Part shown: positions 26,586 to 35,900 of the stretch, one piece after another
Layout of the letters: each line of letters begins with the position of its first letter
Position numbering within the stretch: position 1 is the stretch's first letter
Source: a bacterium
GTDB taxonomy: Bacteria > Electryoneota > RPQS01
Length of the DNA stretch: 64,000 bases
Assembly (NCBI GenBank): GCA_016702305.1
Contig: JADJEH010000008.1
Span: 30,328-94,327 of the forward strand
Direction: 5' to 3'
The notes under the pieces: model-generated
What the model saw: the letters and a program-made list of their open reading frames with translations, nothing else
Told to the model about the DNA's origin: nothing
Database searches by the model: none
Position numbers and translations under genes: made by a program

Positions 26586-28610
26586 ATGAGCACCAAAGCT
26601 ATAAGCATTCTTGATCGTTCCGTGCTTGGCCCGGCATTCGTGTCCTCCTTGCGCAAGCTCAATCCGAAAGAGCAATTGCGTAATCCTGTCATGTTCGTGA
26701 CACTGATCGGCGCTTTCGTGACAACATTGGCGCCAGTTATCGGTTGGACACACGATGAGCCTTTCTCCTTCACCCTTCAGATCGCGGCGTGGCTATGGAT
26801 TACTGTGATCTTCGCGAATCTTGCTGAGTCGCTGGCCGAAAGTCGCGGCAAAGCGCAGGCCGATGCCTTACGGAAGTCCCGCGCGCAGACCATCGCCAAC
26901 AGACTCATGAGCAACGGCATCTATCAGAATGTACCATCTGACTCTTTGCGCAAGGACGACATTGTACGCGTTAGCGCGGGCGAGCTGATCCCATCTGACG
27001 GCGAGGTCATTGAAGGCGCTGCGATGGTCAATGAGTCCGCTATAACAGGTGAGTCCGCGCCCGTCGTGCGCGAGTCAGGCGGCGACCGCAGCTCAGTGAC
27101 CGGTGGAACCGTTGTGCTTTCGGATACTATTCTGGTGCGCGTCTCCGCGAATCCCGGCGAGAGCCTGATGGACAAGATGATCGCGCTTGTCGAAGGCGCA
27201 CGACGTCAGAGGACGCCTAACGAGATCGCGCTGACAATATTACTGTCCGCATTGACGCTGATCTTCTTGCTCGTAATTGTCACATTGAAGCCGTTCGGCA
27301 CTTACTCGGGAGTCAACTTCTCCATTACGGTGCTCGTTGCGCTTCTGGTGTGCCTAATTCCTACAACGATCGGCGGCTTGCTAAGCGCTATTGGTATCGC
27401 CGGTATTGATCGCCTTGCGCGTAAGAACGTTTTGGCAATGAGCGGCAGATCTGTCGAAGCGGCCGGTGACGTGGACGTGCTATTGCTCGATAAGACCGGC
27501 ACAATTACATTAGGAGACCGTCAGGCTACCGAGTTCATCCCTGCGCCCAGCGTGAACATCCGCGACTTGGTGGATGCGGCTCAGCTTGCCTCGCTTGCCG
27601 ATGAGACCCCTGAAGGCCGCAGCATCATTGTCTTAGCAAAGGAACACGGTTTTCGCGCACGCAGCATTCATGAACTGAATGGCGCGCAGTTTGTGCCATT
27701 CACGGCGAAGTCGCGGATGAGCGGTTTAGACACCACCGATTTTGAAGTTCGCAAAGGCGCCGCCGATGCCGTGAAACACTACATCGGTGCGGAGTTTCCA
27801 TCCGCTGTCAATGAGACTGTTCATCGCATCGCGAGTGCGGGGGGAACTCCGATTGTCGTTGCCAGAGACAAGCAAGTGATGGGCGTGATCTACTTGAAGG
27901 ATATCGTCAAGGGAGGATTGCCTGATCGATTTGCGCGTCTGCGTGCAATGGGTATTAAGACGGTGATGATCACAGGCGACAATCCGTTGACTGCCGCCAC
28001 GATTGCCAGGGAGTCAGGCGTGGATGACTATCTTGCCGAAGCAACTCCGGAAGATAAACTGGAGTTGATACGAAAGGAGCAGGCAAAAGGTCATCTCGTT
28101 GCCATGACAGGAGACGGCACGAACGACGCTCCCGCGCTGGCACAAGCAGACGTCGGTGTCGCTATGAACACCGGCACGCAGGCCGCCAAGGAAGCGGGGA
28201 ACATGATTGACCTTGACTCGAATCCCACTAAGTTGATTGAAGTTGTAGAAACGGGCAAGCAGCTTCTGATTACGCGGGGGGCCTTAACGACATTCAGCAT
28301 TGCCAACGACGTTGCCAAGTACTTCGCCATTATTCCGGCGATGCTGATGGGAACATTCGCCGTGATTGCACCGCTCAATGTCATGCGATTGGATAGCCCT
28401 TATAGCGCCATTATGAGCGCGGTCATCTTCAATGCTCTCATTATTGTTGCCCTGACGCCTCTTGCGTTGCGCGGTGTGCGGTTTCGTCCTGCCAGCGCCA
28501 GCGCGATTTTGCGCAGAAATCTCTTGATCTACGGGCTGGGCGGAGTCGTTGCGCCGTTCGTCGGCATCAAAGCCATTGACGTGATCATTACAACTTTGAA
28601 GCTAGTCTGA
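26586..28610 (+). CDS. kdpB: KdpB, P-type ATPase subunit
   Basis: 674 residues. Phosphorylation motif 'DKTGTITLG' (Asp about 306), actuator 'TGES', nucleotide-domain 'KGAAD', hinge 'MITGDNPLTA', and 'MTGDGTNDAPALAQADVGVA' with the following NTGTQAAKEAGNMIDLDSNP segment, all hallmarks of P-type ATPase class IA. The N-terminal helices and the membrane motif 'IPTTIGGLLSAIG' agree with KdpB. It hydrolyses ATP to drive K+ uptake with KdpA. There are only 3 bases between the kdpA stop and this ATG. Confidence 0.96.
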   Translation: MSTKAISILDRSVLGPAFVSSLRKLNPKEQLRNPVMFVTLIGAFVTTLAPVIGWTHDEPFSFTLQIAAWLWITVIFANLAESLAESRGKAQADALRKSRAQTIANRLMSNGIYQNVPSDSLRKDDIVRVSAGELIPSDGEVIEGAAMVNESAITGESAPVVRESGGDRSSVTGGTVVLSDTILVRVSANPGESLMDKMIALVEGARRQRTPNEIALTILLSALTLIFLLVIVTLKPFGTYSGVNFSITVLVALLVCLIPTTIGGLLSAIGIAGIDRLARKNVLAMSGRSVEAAGDVDVLLLDKTGTITLGDRQATEFIPAPSVNIRDLVDAAQLASLADETPEGRSIIVLAKEHGFRARSIHELNGAQFVPFTAKSRMSGLDTTDFEVRKGAADAVKHYIGAEFPSAVNETVHRIASAGGTPIVVARDKQVMGVIYLKDIVKGGLPDRFARLRAMGIKTVMITGDNPLTAATIARESGVDDYLAEATPEDKLELIRKEQAKGHLVAMTGDGTNDAPALAQADVGVAMNTGTQAAKEAGNMIDLDSNPTKLIEVVETGKQLLITRGALTTFSIANDVAKYFAIIPAMLMGTFAVIAPLNVMRLDSPYSAIMSAVIFNALIIVALTPLALRGVRFRPASASAILRRNLLIYGLGGVVAPFVGIKAIDVIITTLKLV

Positions 28611-28613
28611 CAC

Positions 28614-29198
28614 ATGAAGAATCTTGTAAGAGAATTACGACCTGCGCTTGTTGCCACTGCCGTGCTGACCGTCCTACTGTGCGTGGTATACCCGGTAGTC
28701 GTGTGGGCGATCGCGCAGACTTTATTCCCCAGTCAGGCCAATGGAAGCCTGCTGTTCAACTCGAGCGGCAAGACGATAGGCTCAGAGCTTATCGGACAGC
28801 CATTCACCGCGGTTCGCTACTTTCATCCACGCCCCTCGGCGGCGGGAAACGGGTATGATGGAGCTTCCTCCGGCGGATCAAACCTCGGGCCACTTTCGCT
28901 GAAGCTGATTGATGCCGTATCACAGCGGGTCGCTAACTACCGAGAGATTAACGGCGTTCCCGCGAGTGTGGCAGTGCCGGCGGATGCAGTAACGGCGTCG
29001 GCCAGCGGGTTGGATCCGCACATTAGTTTAGCCAACGCGAAGTTGCAAGCCAATCGCGTTGCGCAAGCCCGGGACATTGAAGTGAGTCGCGTCATTGGCC
29101 TCATAGAAGCCAACACTGATTCAAAAGCGTTAGGCATTCTGGGCGAAGAGGGTGTTAACGTCTTGATGCTGAATCTTGCGCTCGACATGGAGCATTGA
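28614..29198 (+). CDS. kdpC: KdpC, periplasmic/membrane accessory subunit
   Basis: 194 residues. One N-terminal transmembrane helix ('LVATAVLTVLLCVVYPVVVW') precedes a periplasmic domain with family signatures 'GSELIGQPF', 'YFHPRPSAAGNGYDGASSGG' and 'VPADAVTASASGLDPHIS'. KdpC stabilises the KdpFABC pump and is thought to help ion capture. Its stop overlaps a possible TTG start of the next gene, so the operon continues. Confidence 0.94.
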   Translation: MKNLVRELRPALVATAVLTVLLCVVYPVVVWAIAQTLFPSQANGSLLFNSSGKTIGSELIGQPFTAVRYFHPRPSAAGNGYDGASSGGSNLGPLSLKLIDAVSQRVANYREINGVPASVAVPADAVTASASGLDPHISLANAKLQANRVAQARDIEVSRVIGLIEANTDSKALGILGEEGVNVLMLNLALDMEH

Positions 29199-29203
29199 GA
29201 AGT

Positions 29204-30862
29204 ATGTCTCTCGACCGCAAAGCGTCCACTTTTCTTGATCTCATACGGCGTTCCGAGCGCGGCCGATTGAAGGTCTATCTCGGCTATGCACCCGGGGTCG
29301 GCAAGACCTACCTTATGCTTCAAGAGGGCCATCGCTTGAAGCAGGAGGGGATTGACGTTGTGATAGGGTTAGTGGAGACGCACGACCGCGTTGCCACGAC
29401 GGCTCTGCTTGAAGGGTTGGAGAGCGTTCCGCGCATGCAGGTGGCCTATCGCGGGATTACGCTTGACGAAATGGACAGGGATGCGATCCTTGCCCGCAGA
29501 CCGCGAATTGTGCTGGTAGATGAACTCGCGCATACGAATCCCCCTAACAGCAAGCATCCCAAGCGGTACATGGATGTGGATGAAATCCTTGCGGCGGGCA
29601 TCCACGTCATCTCGACAATGAATGTACAGCATCTTGAGAGTCTTTACAATACCGTCGAAGGTCTTGTCAAAGTCAAGGTTGCGGAACGCGTTCCCGATCT
29701 TGTTCTTCGGCAGGCGGACGAGATCGTGAACGTTGATCTCTCTCCGGAAGATTTGATCAGGCGATTGGAGAGAGGACAGATCTATCCGAATGACCGGATC
29801 GCGCTTGCCTCTGAACACTTCTTCCAAGCACCGAACCTCGAACAGCTTCGGGAGTTGACACTTCGCGAAACGGCTTCGCAAATTGATTTTCGGCGTCGTG
29901 AACAGCATGTTGATGGAGCGGGCACTCCGCCTGATCAGGTCGTCGTATGCCTCAGCGCTTCCGGCCCAAACAACGCGAATTTATTGCGCTACGGATCGAG
30001 GCTTGCCGGTCGTTTGAATCGCCGCTGGTATGCCATTCACGTACAGACGCCGAAGGAGGCGCCGTTAAGAATCGACGCAGGAAAACAACGTGTCTTAGCG
30101 GATGCTCTCACACTTGCCAATCAACTTGGTGCGATGGTTTTCACACTGAAGGGCACGGACGTTGTTGAGACGATTCTGCGGTTCGCGCATGACTATCGCG
30201 TCGGACACATCGTCATCGGCCGGCCGAATCCGAGACCTTTCGTTGACCGAATATTGAGTAGACCTAGCCAAGTTGAACGATTGATCGAAAAGGGTCAAGG
30301 CTATCGGATTGTAGTCTTGGACGAGCGCATTCCCGAGTCACCAATGGACACAGATCCGCCGGACTTCAATAGGACAAGTTCTGAGAGTGGTAAGGCCTTT
30401 TCAACGAAGTTTCAGAAGTCAACGCTACTGATCTGGCAGCAATCCCTGACAAAAGACCAGGCGATCCGAGATTTACATGGAGCACTGAAGAGTACCTATC
30501 CTCGCAGTGTGACACCGACATCGCTGCAGCTCGCTTTGATTCGCGAAGCGGATATGTCAACGTTTCTGAATGAGGGGATTGCTGTTCCTCATGCCGCCGT
30601 TCCCGGACTCGACAGACTTTGTTGGGCCATAGGGATCCCGAAGCAGGGCATTAGCGACATAGAATCTGGTACACACATTCATGCAGTATTGTTTACGCTT
30701 TACCCTCCTGAAAGATCAGCTGACTATTTGAAATATCTGGCAAGAGCAGCAGATCTCTTCCGTGATCGCCGAAGTATTGAGCAATTATCTCTTGTGCAAA
30801 ACCCCGATGATCTTCTCACATGGCTCAAGAATATTGAGACATGTTCTCGCTCCGGCAATTGA
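29204..30862 (+). CDS. KdpD N-terminal sensor with USP and a fused PtsN-like EIIA domain
   Basis: 552 residues from ATG 29204; the TTG at 29195 is an alternative. Residues about 20-230 are the KdpD N-domain: Walker A 'GYAPGVGKTYLML', Walker-B-like 'VLVDELAHTN', 'DVDEILAAGIHVISTMNVQH'. Residues about 245-370 are a universal-stress-protein fold ('VVVCLSASGPNNANLLRYGS', 'HIVIGRPNPRPF'). From about 405 to the end is a PTS EIIA type-2/PtsN-like domain with the phosphorylatable His (about 463) in 'GIAVPHA' and the 'LKYLARAADLFRD' helix. There is no membrane segment, HisKA or HATPase, so it is a non-kinase cytoplasmic sensor. In E. coli PtsN binds KdpD directly. Here the two partners are fused, which suggests PTS state and K+ status are read by one polypeptide (inference). 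Confidence 0.85.
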   Translation: MSLDRKASTFLDLIRRSERGRLKVYLGYAPGVGKTYLMLQEGHRLKQEGIDVVIGLVETHDRVATTALLEGLESVPRMQVAYRGITLDEMDRDAILARRPRIVLVDELAHTNPPNSKHPKRYMDVDEILAAGIHVISTMNVQHLESLYNTVEGLVKVKVAERVPDLVLRQADEIVNVDLSPEDLIRRLERGQIYPNDRIALASEHFFQAPNLEQLRELTLRETASQIDFRRREQHVDGAGTPPDQVVVCLSASGPNNANLLRYGSRLAGRLNRRWYAIHVQTPKEAPLRIDAGKQRVLADALTLANQLGAMVFTLKGTDVVETILRFAHDYRVGHIVIGRPNPRPFVDRILSRPSQVERLIEKGQGYRIVVLDERIPESPMDTDPPDFNRTSSESGKAFSTKFQKSTLLIWQQSLTKDQAIRDLHGALKSTYPRSVTPTSLQLALIREADMSTFLNEGIAVPHAAVPGLDRLCWAIGIPKQGISDIESGTHIHAVLFTLYPPERSADYLKYLARAADLFRDRRSIEQLSLVQNPDDLLTWLKNIETCSRSGN

Positions 30863-31029
30863 TACAGATGTACTCATTGTCGCGCCAATAGATACTTCAC
30901 GGGCAAACATGTCAATCTTGTCATATCTCGTTGACACAGAGGACAAGAGCTCCGGTTGTGCTTGAACTTGTCACGGAAGAGTGGGATTCCACGCCATGCC
31001 GTCTTCAATAGCGCGGTCTTCAGTAGGTC

Positions 31030-31205
31030 TTGTTGTCGGTTGGTGTCAGATATCTAAAGTGAACTTCCATGGTCTCACAAAGAAAGCCCCAAATGGGGCT
31101 TTTTTGACTCCGCGGAGTTGAGTACCTATTCCGGTGATCTGACCGCTTTTCTGATTCCTGCCGCGCCGAACCGCCATGCTTGTCAAGGTTAACGCATGGC
31201 AAGAG
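31030..31205 (+). repeat. Repeat C: degenerate copy of the intergenic repeat
   Basis: Shares with repeat B, in order, the CGGTTGGTG block, the AAGCCCC/GGGGCTT hairpin and a decayed tmRNA-like core (GACCGCTTTTCTGATTCCTG against CGACCGCTCTTTCGATTCCC), followed by a decayed second hairpin. Confidence 0.5.
31083..31106 (+). terminator. Terminator of the kdp operon
   Basis: AAAGCCCC AAAT GGGGCTTT followed by TTTT; about 220 bases after the stop codon. Confidence 0.8.
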
Positions 31206-31301
31206 TGTTATGTTGATTCACGTACGTAGAGCAATAGTAGACCGCAATGGGAGCGGCCGTTTGTTCGCCGTTTTTCGACGGGCGCTTCACATTGACGAAT
31301 G

Positions 31302-31335
31302 AAAAAAAGGACGCGGTGAATCAACCCGCGTCCTT
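31302..31335 (-). terminator. Terminator of the cytochrome-barrel operon
   Basis: AAGGACGCGG / CCGCGTCCTT with a 10-base loop; on the minus strand it is followed by TTTTTC. It lies 27 bases after the stop codon of the barrel gene. Confidence 0.85.
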
Positions 31336-31361
31336 ACTTTGTATTCTGTCGCCCAGGTCCG

Positions 31362-32954
31362 TCAGCGGAAGCGATGACCCAATTCGATGAATGTTCGGAG
31401 GGATGCGGCGGTGGCGGATGAGTTGCGTTCCGATTGCAGGGACAAGTACGTGCCGCTGCGGAAAGTGAAGTCTGCAGAGGCGCGAATCCAATCCGCTTCA
31501 GACCGATAAGCGGTCAGGCGATAGTCGTACTGCGTCTCACCGTACTCAGCGCGCAATTCCGCATTGCGCAGCGGCGACCATGTTGCCGACAAGGATCTCA
31601 TTTCACCGGTTGAGTATTGGTTGCTGAACGTGCTGAAACGCAGCGCGGCTCCGACGGTCCCGTGAAGAAGCGCATTTGTTGACAGAGCATAGGATCCGGA
31701 TGGATAGAAGGAATTGGTCGTTGGATCGCTTCGATAACTTTGTTGTGCGGACAATCTGCTGCCGTGCAAGAATACAAGCTCGCCGCCAATACGCAAGCCG
31801 TGGCGAATGGCATCGTCGAACAAACTATCAGGAGTCTCGCGCGTTTCCCATTCGTGGTAGCGCGCACGGCCATCGTATCCGGCGCTGATTGAGATCAATT
31901 GCACCGGGGAGTATCTTACGTTTGCCAGCATGTTTGCGAGTGACAGCGGTGAACCCTCGGCCGCGCGGCGCCAGCCACGATTAATATTGAAATCGGAACT
32001 TTCGTAGAGCGAAAACGCGCTGCCCAGACCGAGTGTGCACTGCTGGTAGATAAACTCCCTGCTGATGTTCCCGTTGACGTATTCACCTGCTGCCGCCACG
32101 GTGACCTGGCTCCGGTATTCGGACGATTTGTTCCCGCGGTGGGTTATGAGAAGGCCCGCCTTGGTTGCGCTGAAGTCATTCAGAGCCAAGTCCGCTTCCG
32201 CTTGAGCTCCTCCGAATGCGCCGACGGCAAGTCCTTTCCCAATTCCCGATTCGCCATAGGCGCCGTCGAGGTACCCAATACCCGCCACTGAACCGGCCTG
32301 AATACGGCCGATGCTTGCGCGCCACTGTTGCCGCGGAGATTCGAGCGACAGGCCGGCCTCGTATAGGCGATGCTGCCACTCGTTTCCCTCGGAGTTTGCA
32401 CGCCTTCGGCCTCGATACTTCAGAGTGAACTGAGAATCGTTTGTGATGACTCTTGAGATTGTGGATCGCAGTGCAGCACCCGGAGTGATCTCGGTGCTGG
32501 TCTTGTCCTGGTAGATGTCGGTCTGGATGCTGGCGCGGCCGGTGAATCGCCTGCGCGAGTTTCGTGGGCGCGTCGTCCGATCGGCGGTCGTCTCGGTCTT
32601 CCTGATTTCATCGGACAGAGGTGCGGCAGGTGCGCCCACCTGTGCCTGGCTATCAAGCAACAGGACTACTGTGTCGCCCGGTCGCGCGATGATGCTATCG
32701 CCCGAAATTGTGGCGACGCATGTGGATTCGGCGACGGCTGCAACGGTGAGTTCGCCGAGCAGTGTAGACTCGTGGTAGAGCAGGCCACTTGCGCCTGCGG
32801 CAACGCCGTGAACATACCCTGCATTGAGATACAGCGTTCGCCAAGCAACGTATGTCACTTCAGCCGAAATCTCCGCGGCAAAGAGAATTGGCTGAGGCCG
32901 ACATGTGGCCAGGATTACCAGCAGGATGCAGATTGAGCGGAAATGTCGTGACAT
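31362..32954 (-). CDS. Predicted outer-membrane beta-barrel partner of the multiheme cytochrome
   Basis: 530 residues. Signal peptide (MSRHFRSICILLVILATCRP... to FAA), then a small soluble domain of about 110 residues ('GYVHGVAAGASGLLYHESTL', 'IARPGDTVVLLL'). After a basic/polar linker, about 380 residues alternate polar and hydrophobic in strands separated by turns ('QFTLKYRGRRRANSEGNEWQ', 'LRAEYGETQYDYRLTAYRSE'), ending in 'FIELGHRFR'. This is the pattern of a 16-20-stranded outer-membrane barrel. The ATG lies 1 base after the stop of the giant cytochrome, so the two are co-expressed. By analogy with MtrA-MtrB-type porin-cytochrome conduits it may hold or pass the cytochrome through the outer membrane, but I see no specific MtrB signature (no N-terminal CXXC). 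Confidence 0.65.
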   Translation of the reverse strand: MSRHFRSICILLVILATCRPQPILFAAEISAEVTYVAWRTLYLNAGYVHGVAAGASGLLYHESTLLGELTVAAVAESTCVATISGDSIIARPGDTVVLLLDSQAQVGAPAAPLSDEIRKTETTADRTTRPRNSRRRFTGRASIQTDIYQDKTSTEITPGAALRSTISRVITNDSQFTLKYRGRRRANSEGNEWQHRLYEAGLSLESPRQQWRASIGRIQAGSVAGIGYLDGAYGESGIGKGLAVGAFGGAQAEADLALNDFSATKAGLLITHRGNKSSEYRSQVTVAAAGEYVNGNISREFIYQQCTLGLGSAFSLYESSDFNINRGWRRAAEGSPLSLANMLANVRYSPVQLISISAGYDGRARYHEWETRETPDSLFDDAIRHGLRIGGELVFLHGSRLSAQQSYRSDPTTNSFYPSGSYALSTNALLHGTVGAALRFSTFSNQYSTGEMRSLSATWSPLRNAELRAEYGETQYDYRLTAYRSEADWIRASADFTFRSGTYLSLQSERNSSATAASLRTFIELGHRFR

Positions 32955-32955
32955 G

Positions 32956-35900
32956 CTACTTCGGCATTCCCGGCTGGCGCGGCGGATTCGGTGCGCTACG
33001 GCCGTTGGGATGGCATCCGTAACACGCGCTGCTCTGCCAAATGTAGCCGTTTACGTCATTGTGTTCACTGTCAGCTTCGGATTGACGATGCTCATGGCAG
33101 TGCGTGCAGCTGAAAGCCATGAAGTCACCGCTTCTGTGACACTCCCAGCAACTGTTCCATTCATTTCGATGCGCACCGGTGTTTATCGGGAATAACGGGG
33201 CATGATTGAAAGTTGATGACCAGTCTGAGGGTGTATGGCAGTCTTCGCAAGACGTTGGGTATTGATCCGCCTGGTGATCCGGGTCGGCGGAGCCATTATA
33301 GTCAGCAAGATGGCAATCGAAGCAGATTGTGGTTAGCCCGTCATACACTCCGCCGGAGTGGCACTGCTGACAGGTGGCCGTGACATGCTGTCCCGTCAGC
33401 GGGAACTGCGTGCTGCTATGGTTAAACGTCGAGTTCCAATTTGAAGTAGAGTGACAAGTCTGGCAGGTCGTCGGGAACTGCGCGGCCTCGTGATCGGGAT
33501 CATCCGTGCCGTTGTAATCGGCCAAGTGACAACTGACGCAAGTGGTCGGTAAGCCGTCGTATTGACCGGACGAGTGGCACTGCTGACAGGTCGCCGTGAC
33601 ATGCTGTCCCGTCAGCGGGAACTGCGTGCTGCTATGGTTAAACGTCGCATCCCAGTTGCTGGTCGTATGGCACGTCTGGCACTGGTTCGAGAAGCCTGCC
33701 GCCTCGTGGTCCGGATCATCCGTGCCGTTGTAATCGGCCAAGTGGCAACTGACGCAAGTGGTCGGTAAGCCGTCGTATTGACCGGACGAGTGGCACTGCT
33801 GACAGGTCGCCGTGACATGCTGTCCCGTCAGCGGGAACTGCGTGCTGTTGTGGTTAAACGTCGAGTTCCAGTTGCTGGTCGTATGGCAGGTTTGGCAGGT
33901 CGTCGGGAACTGCGCCGCCTCGTGGTCCGGATCATCCGTGCCGTTGTAATCGGCCAAGTGGCAACTGACGCAAGTGGTCGGTAAGCCGTCGTATTGACCG
34001 GACGAGTGGCACTGCTGACAGGTGGCCGTGACATGCTGTCCCGTCAGCGGGAACTGCGTGCTGTTGTGGTTAAACGTCGCATCCCAGTTGCTGGTCGTAT
34101 GGCAGGTTTGGCAGGTCGTCGGGAACTGCGCCGCCTCGTGGTCCGGATCAGCCGTGCCGTTGTAATCTGCCAAGTGACAACTGACGCAAGTGGTCGGTAA
34201 GCCGTCGTATTGACCGGACGAGGGCACTGCTGACAGGTGGCCGTGACATGCTGTCCCGTCAGGGGAACTGCGTGCTGCTGTGGTTAAACGTCGAGTTCCA
34301 TTTGAAGTGTGGCAAGTCTGGCCGGGAACTGGCCTCGTGGTCCGGATCAGCCGTGCCGTTGTAATCGGCCAAGTGGCAACTGACGCAAGTGGTCGGTAAG
34401 CCGTCGTATTGACCGGACGAGTGGCACTGCTGACAGGTGGCCGTGACATGCTGTCCCGTCAGCGGGAACTGCGTGCTGTTGTGGTTAAACGTCGCGTTCC
34501 AGTTGCTGGTCGTAGGTGACAAGTCTGGCACTGGTCGTCGGGAACTGCGCCGCCTCGTGGTCCGGATCATCCGTGCCGTTGTAATCGGCCAAGTGACAAC
34601 TGACGCAAGTGGTCGGTAAGCCGTCGTATTGACCGGACGAGTGGCACTGCTGACAGGTCGCCGTGACATGCTGTCCCGTCAGCGGGAACTGCGTGCTGTT
34701 GTGGTTAAACGTCGCATCCCAGTTGCTGGTCGTATGGCAGGTTTGGCAGGTCGTCGGGAACTGCGCCGCCTCGTGGTCCGGATCAGCCGTGCCGTTGTAA
34801 TCGGCCAAGTGGCAACTGACGCAAGTGGTCGGTAAGCCGTCGTATTGACCGGACGAGTGGCACTGCTGACAGGTGGCCGTGACATGCTGTCCCGTCAGCG
34901 GGAACTGCGTGCTGTTGTGGTTAAACGTCGAGTTCCAATTTGAAGTAGAGTGACAAGTCTGGCAGGTCGTCGGGAACTGCGCCGCCTCGTGGTCCGGATC
35001 ATCCGTGCCGTTGTAATCGGCCAAGTGGCAACTGACGCAAGTGGTCGGTAAGCCGTCGTATTGACCGGACGAGTGGCACTGCTGACAGGTCGCCGTGACA
35101 TGCTGTCCCGTCAGCGGGAACTGCGTGCTGTTGTGGTTAAACGTCGCATCCCAGTTGCTGGTCGTATGGCACGTCTGGCACTGGTTCGAGAAGCCTGCCG
35201 CCTCGTGGTCCGGATCAGCCGTGCCGTTGTAATCGGCCAAGTGGCAACTGACGCAAGTGGTCGGTAAGCCGTCGTATTGACCGGACGAGTGGCACTGCTG
35301 ACAGGTGGCCGTGACATGCTGTCCCGTCAGCGGGAACTGCGTGCTGTTGTGGTTAAACGTCGAGTTCCAATTTGAAGTAGAGTGACAAGTCTGGCAGGTC
35401 GTCGGGAACTGCGCCGCCTCGTGGTCCGGATCATCCGTGCCGTTGTAATCGGCCAAGTGGCAACTGACGCAAGTGGTCGGTAAGCCGTCGTATTGACCGG
35501 ACGAGTGGCACTGCTGACAGGTGGCCGTGACATGCTGTCCCGTCAGCGGGAACTGCGTGCTGTTGTGGTTAAACGTCGCATCCCAGTTGCTGGTCGTATG
35601 GCACGTCTGGCACTGGTTCGAGAAGCCTGCCGCCTCGTGGTCCGGATCATCCGTGCCGTTGTAATCGGCCAAGTGGCAACTGACGCAAGTGGTCGGTAAG
35701 CCGTCGTATTGACCGGACGAGTGGCACTGCTGACAGGTGGCCGTGACATGCTGTCCCGTCAGCGGGAACTGCGTGCTGTTGTGGTTAAACGTCGCATCCC
35801 AGTTGCTGGTCGTATGGCACGTCTGGCACTGGTTCGGGAAGCCTGGCCGCCTCGTGGTCCGGATCATCCGTGCCGTTGTAATCGGCCAAGTGGCAACTGA

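Larger units (their letters stand above)
30863..31361. other. Intergenic region after the kdp operon
   Basis: 500 bases with repeat C, the kdp terminator (31083-31106) and the terminator of the convergent barrel gene (31302-31335). An ORF overlapping the end of the KdpD-like gene (30762-30965) has no recognisable content. Confidence 0.6.

Noticed and set aside
30762..30965. ORF overlapping the end of the KdpD-EIIA gene
   Set aside because: It is out of frame with the EIIA domain, which ends naturally at 30862; it has no ribosome site and no recognisable motif.
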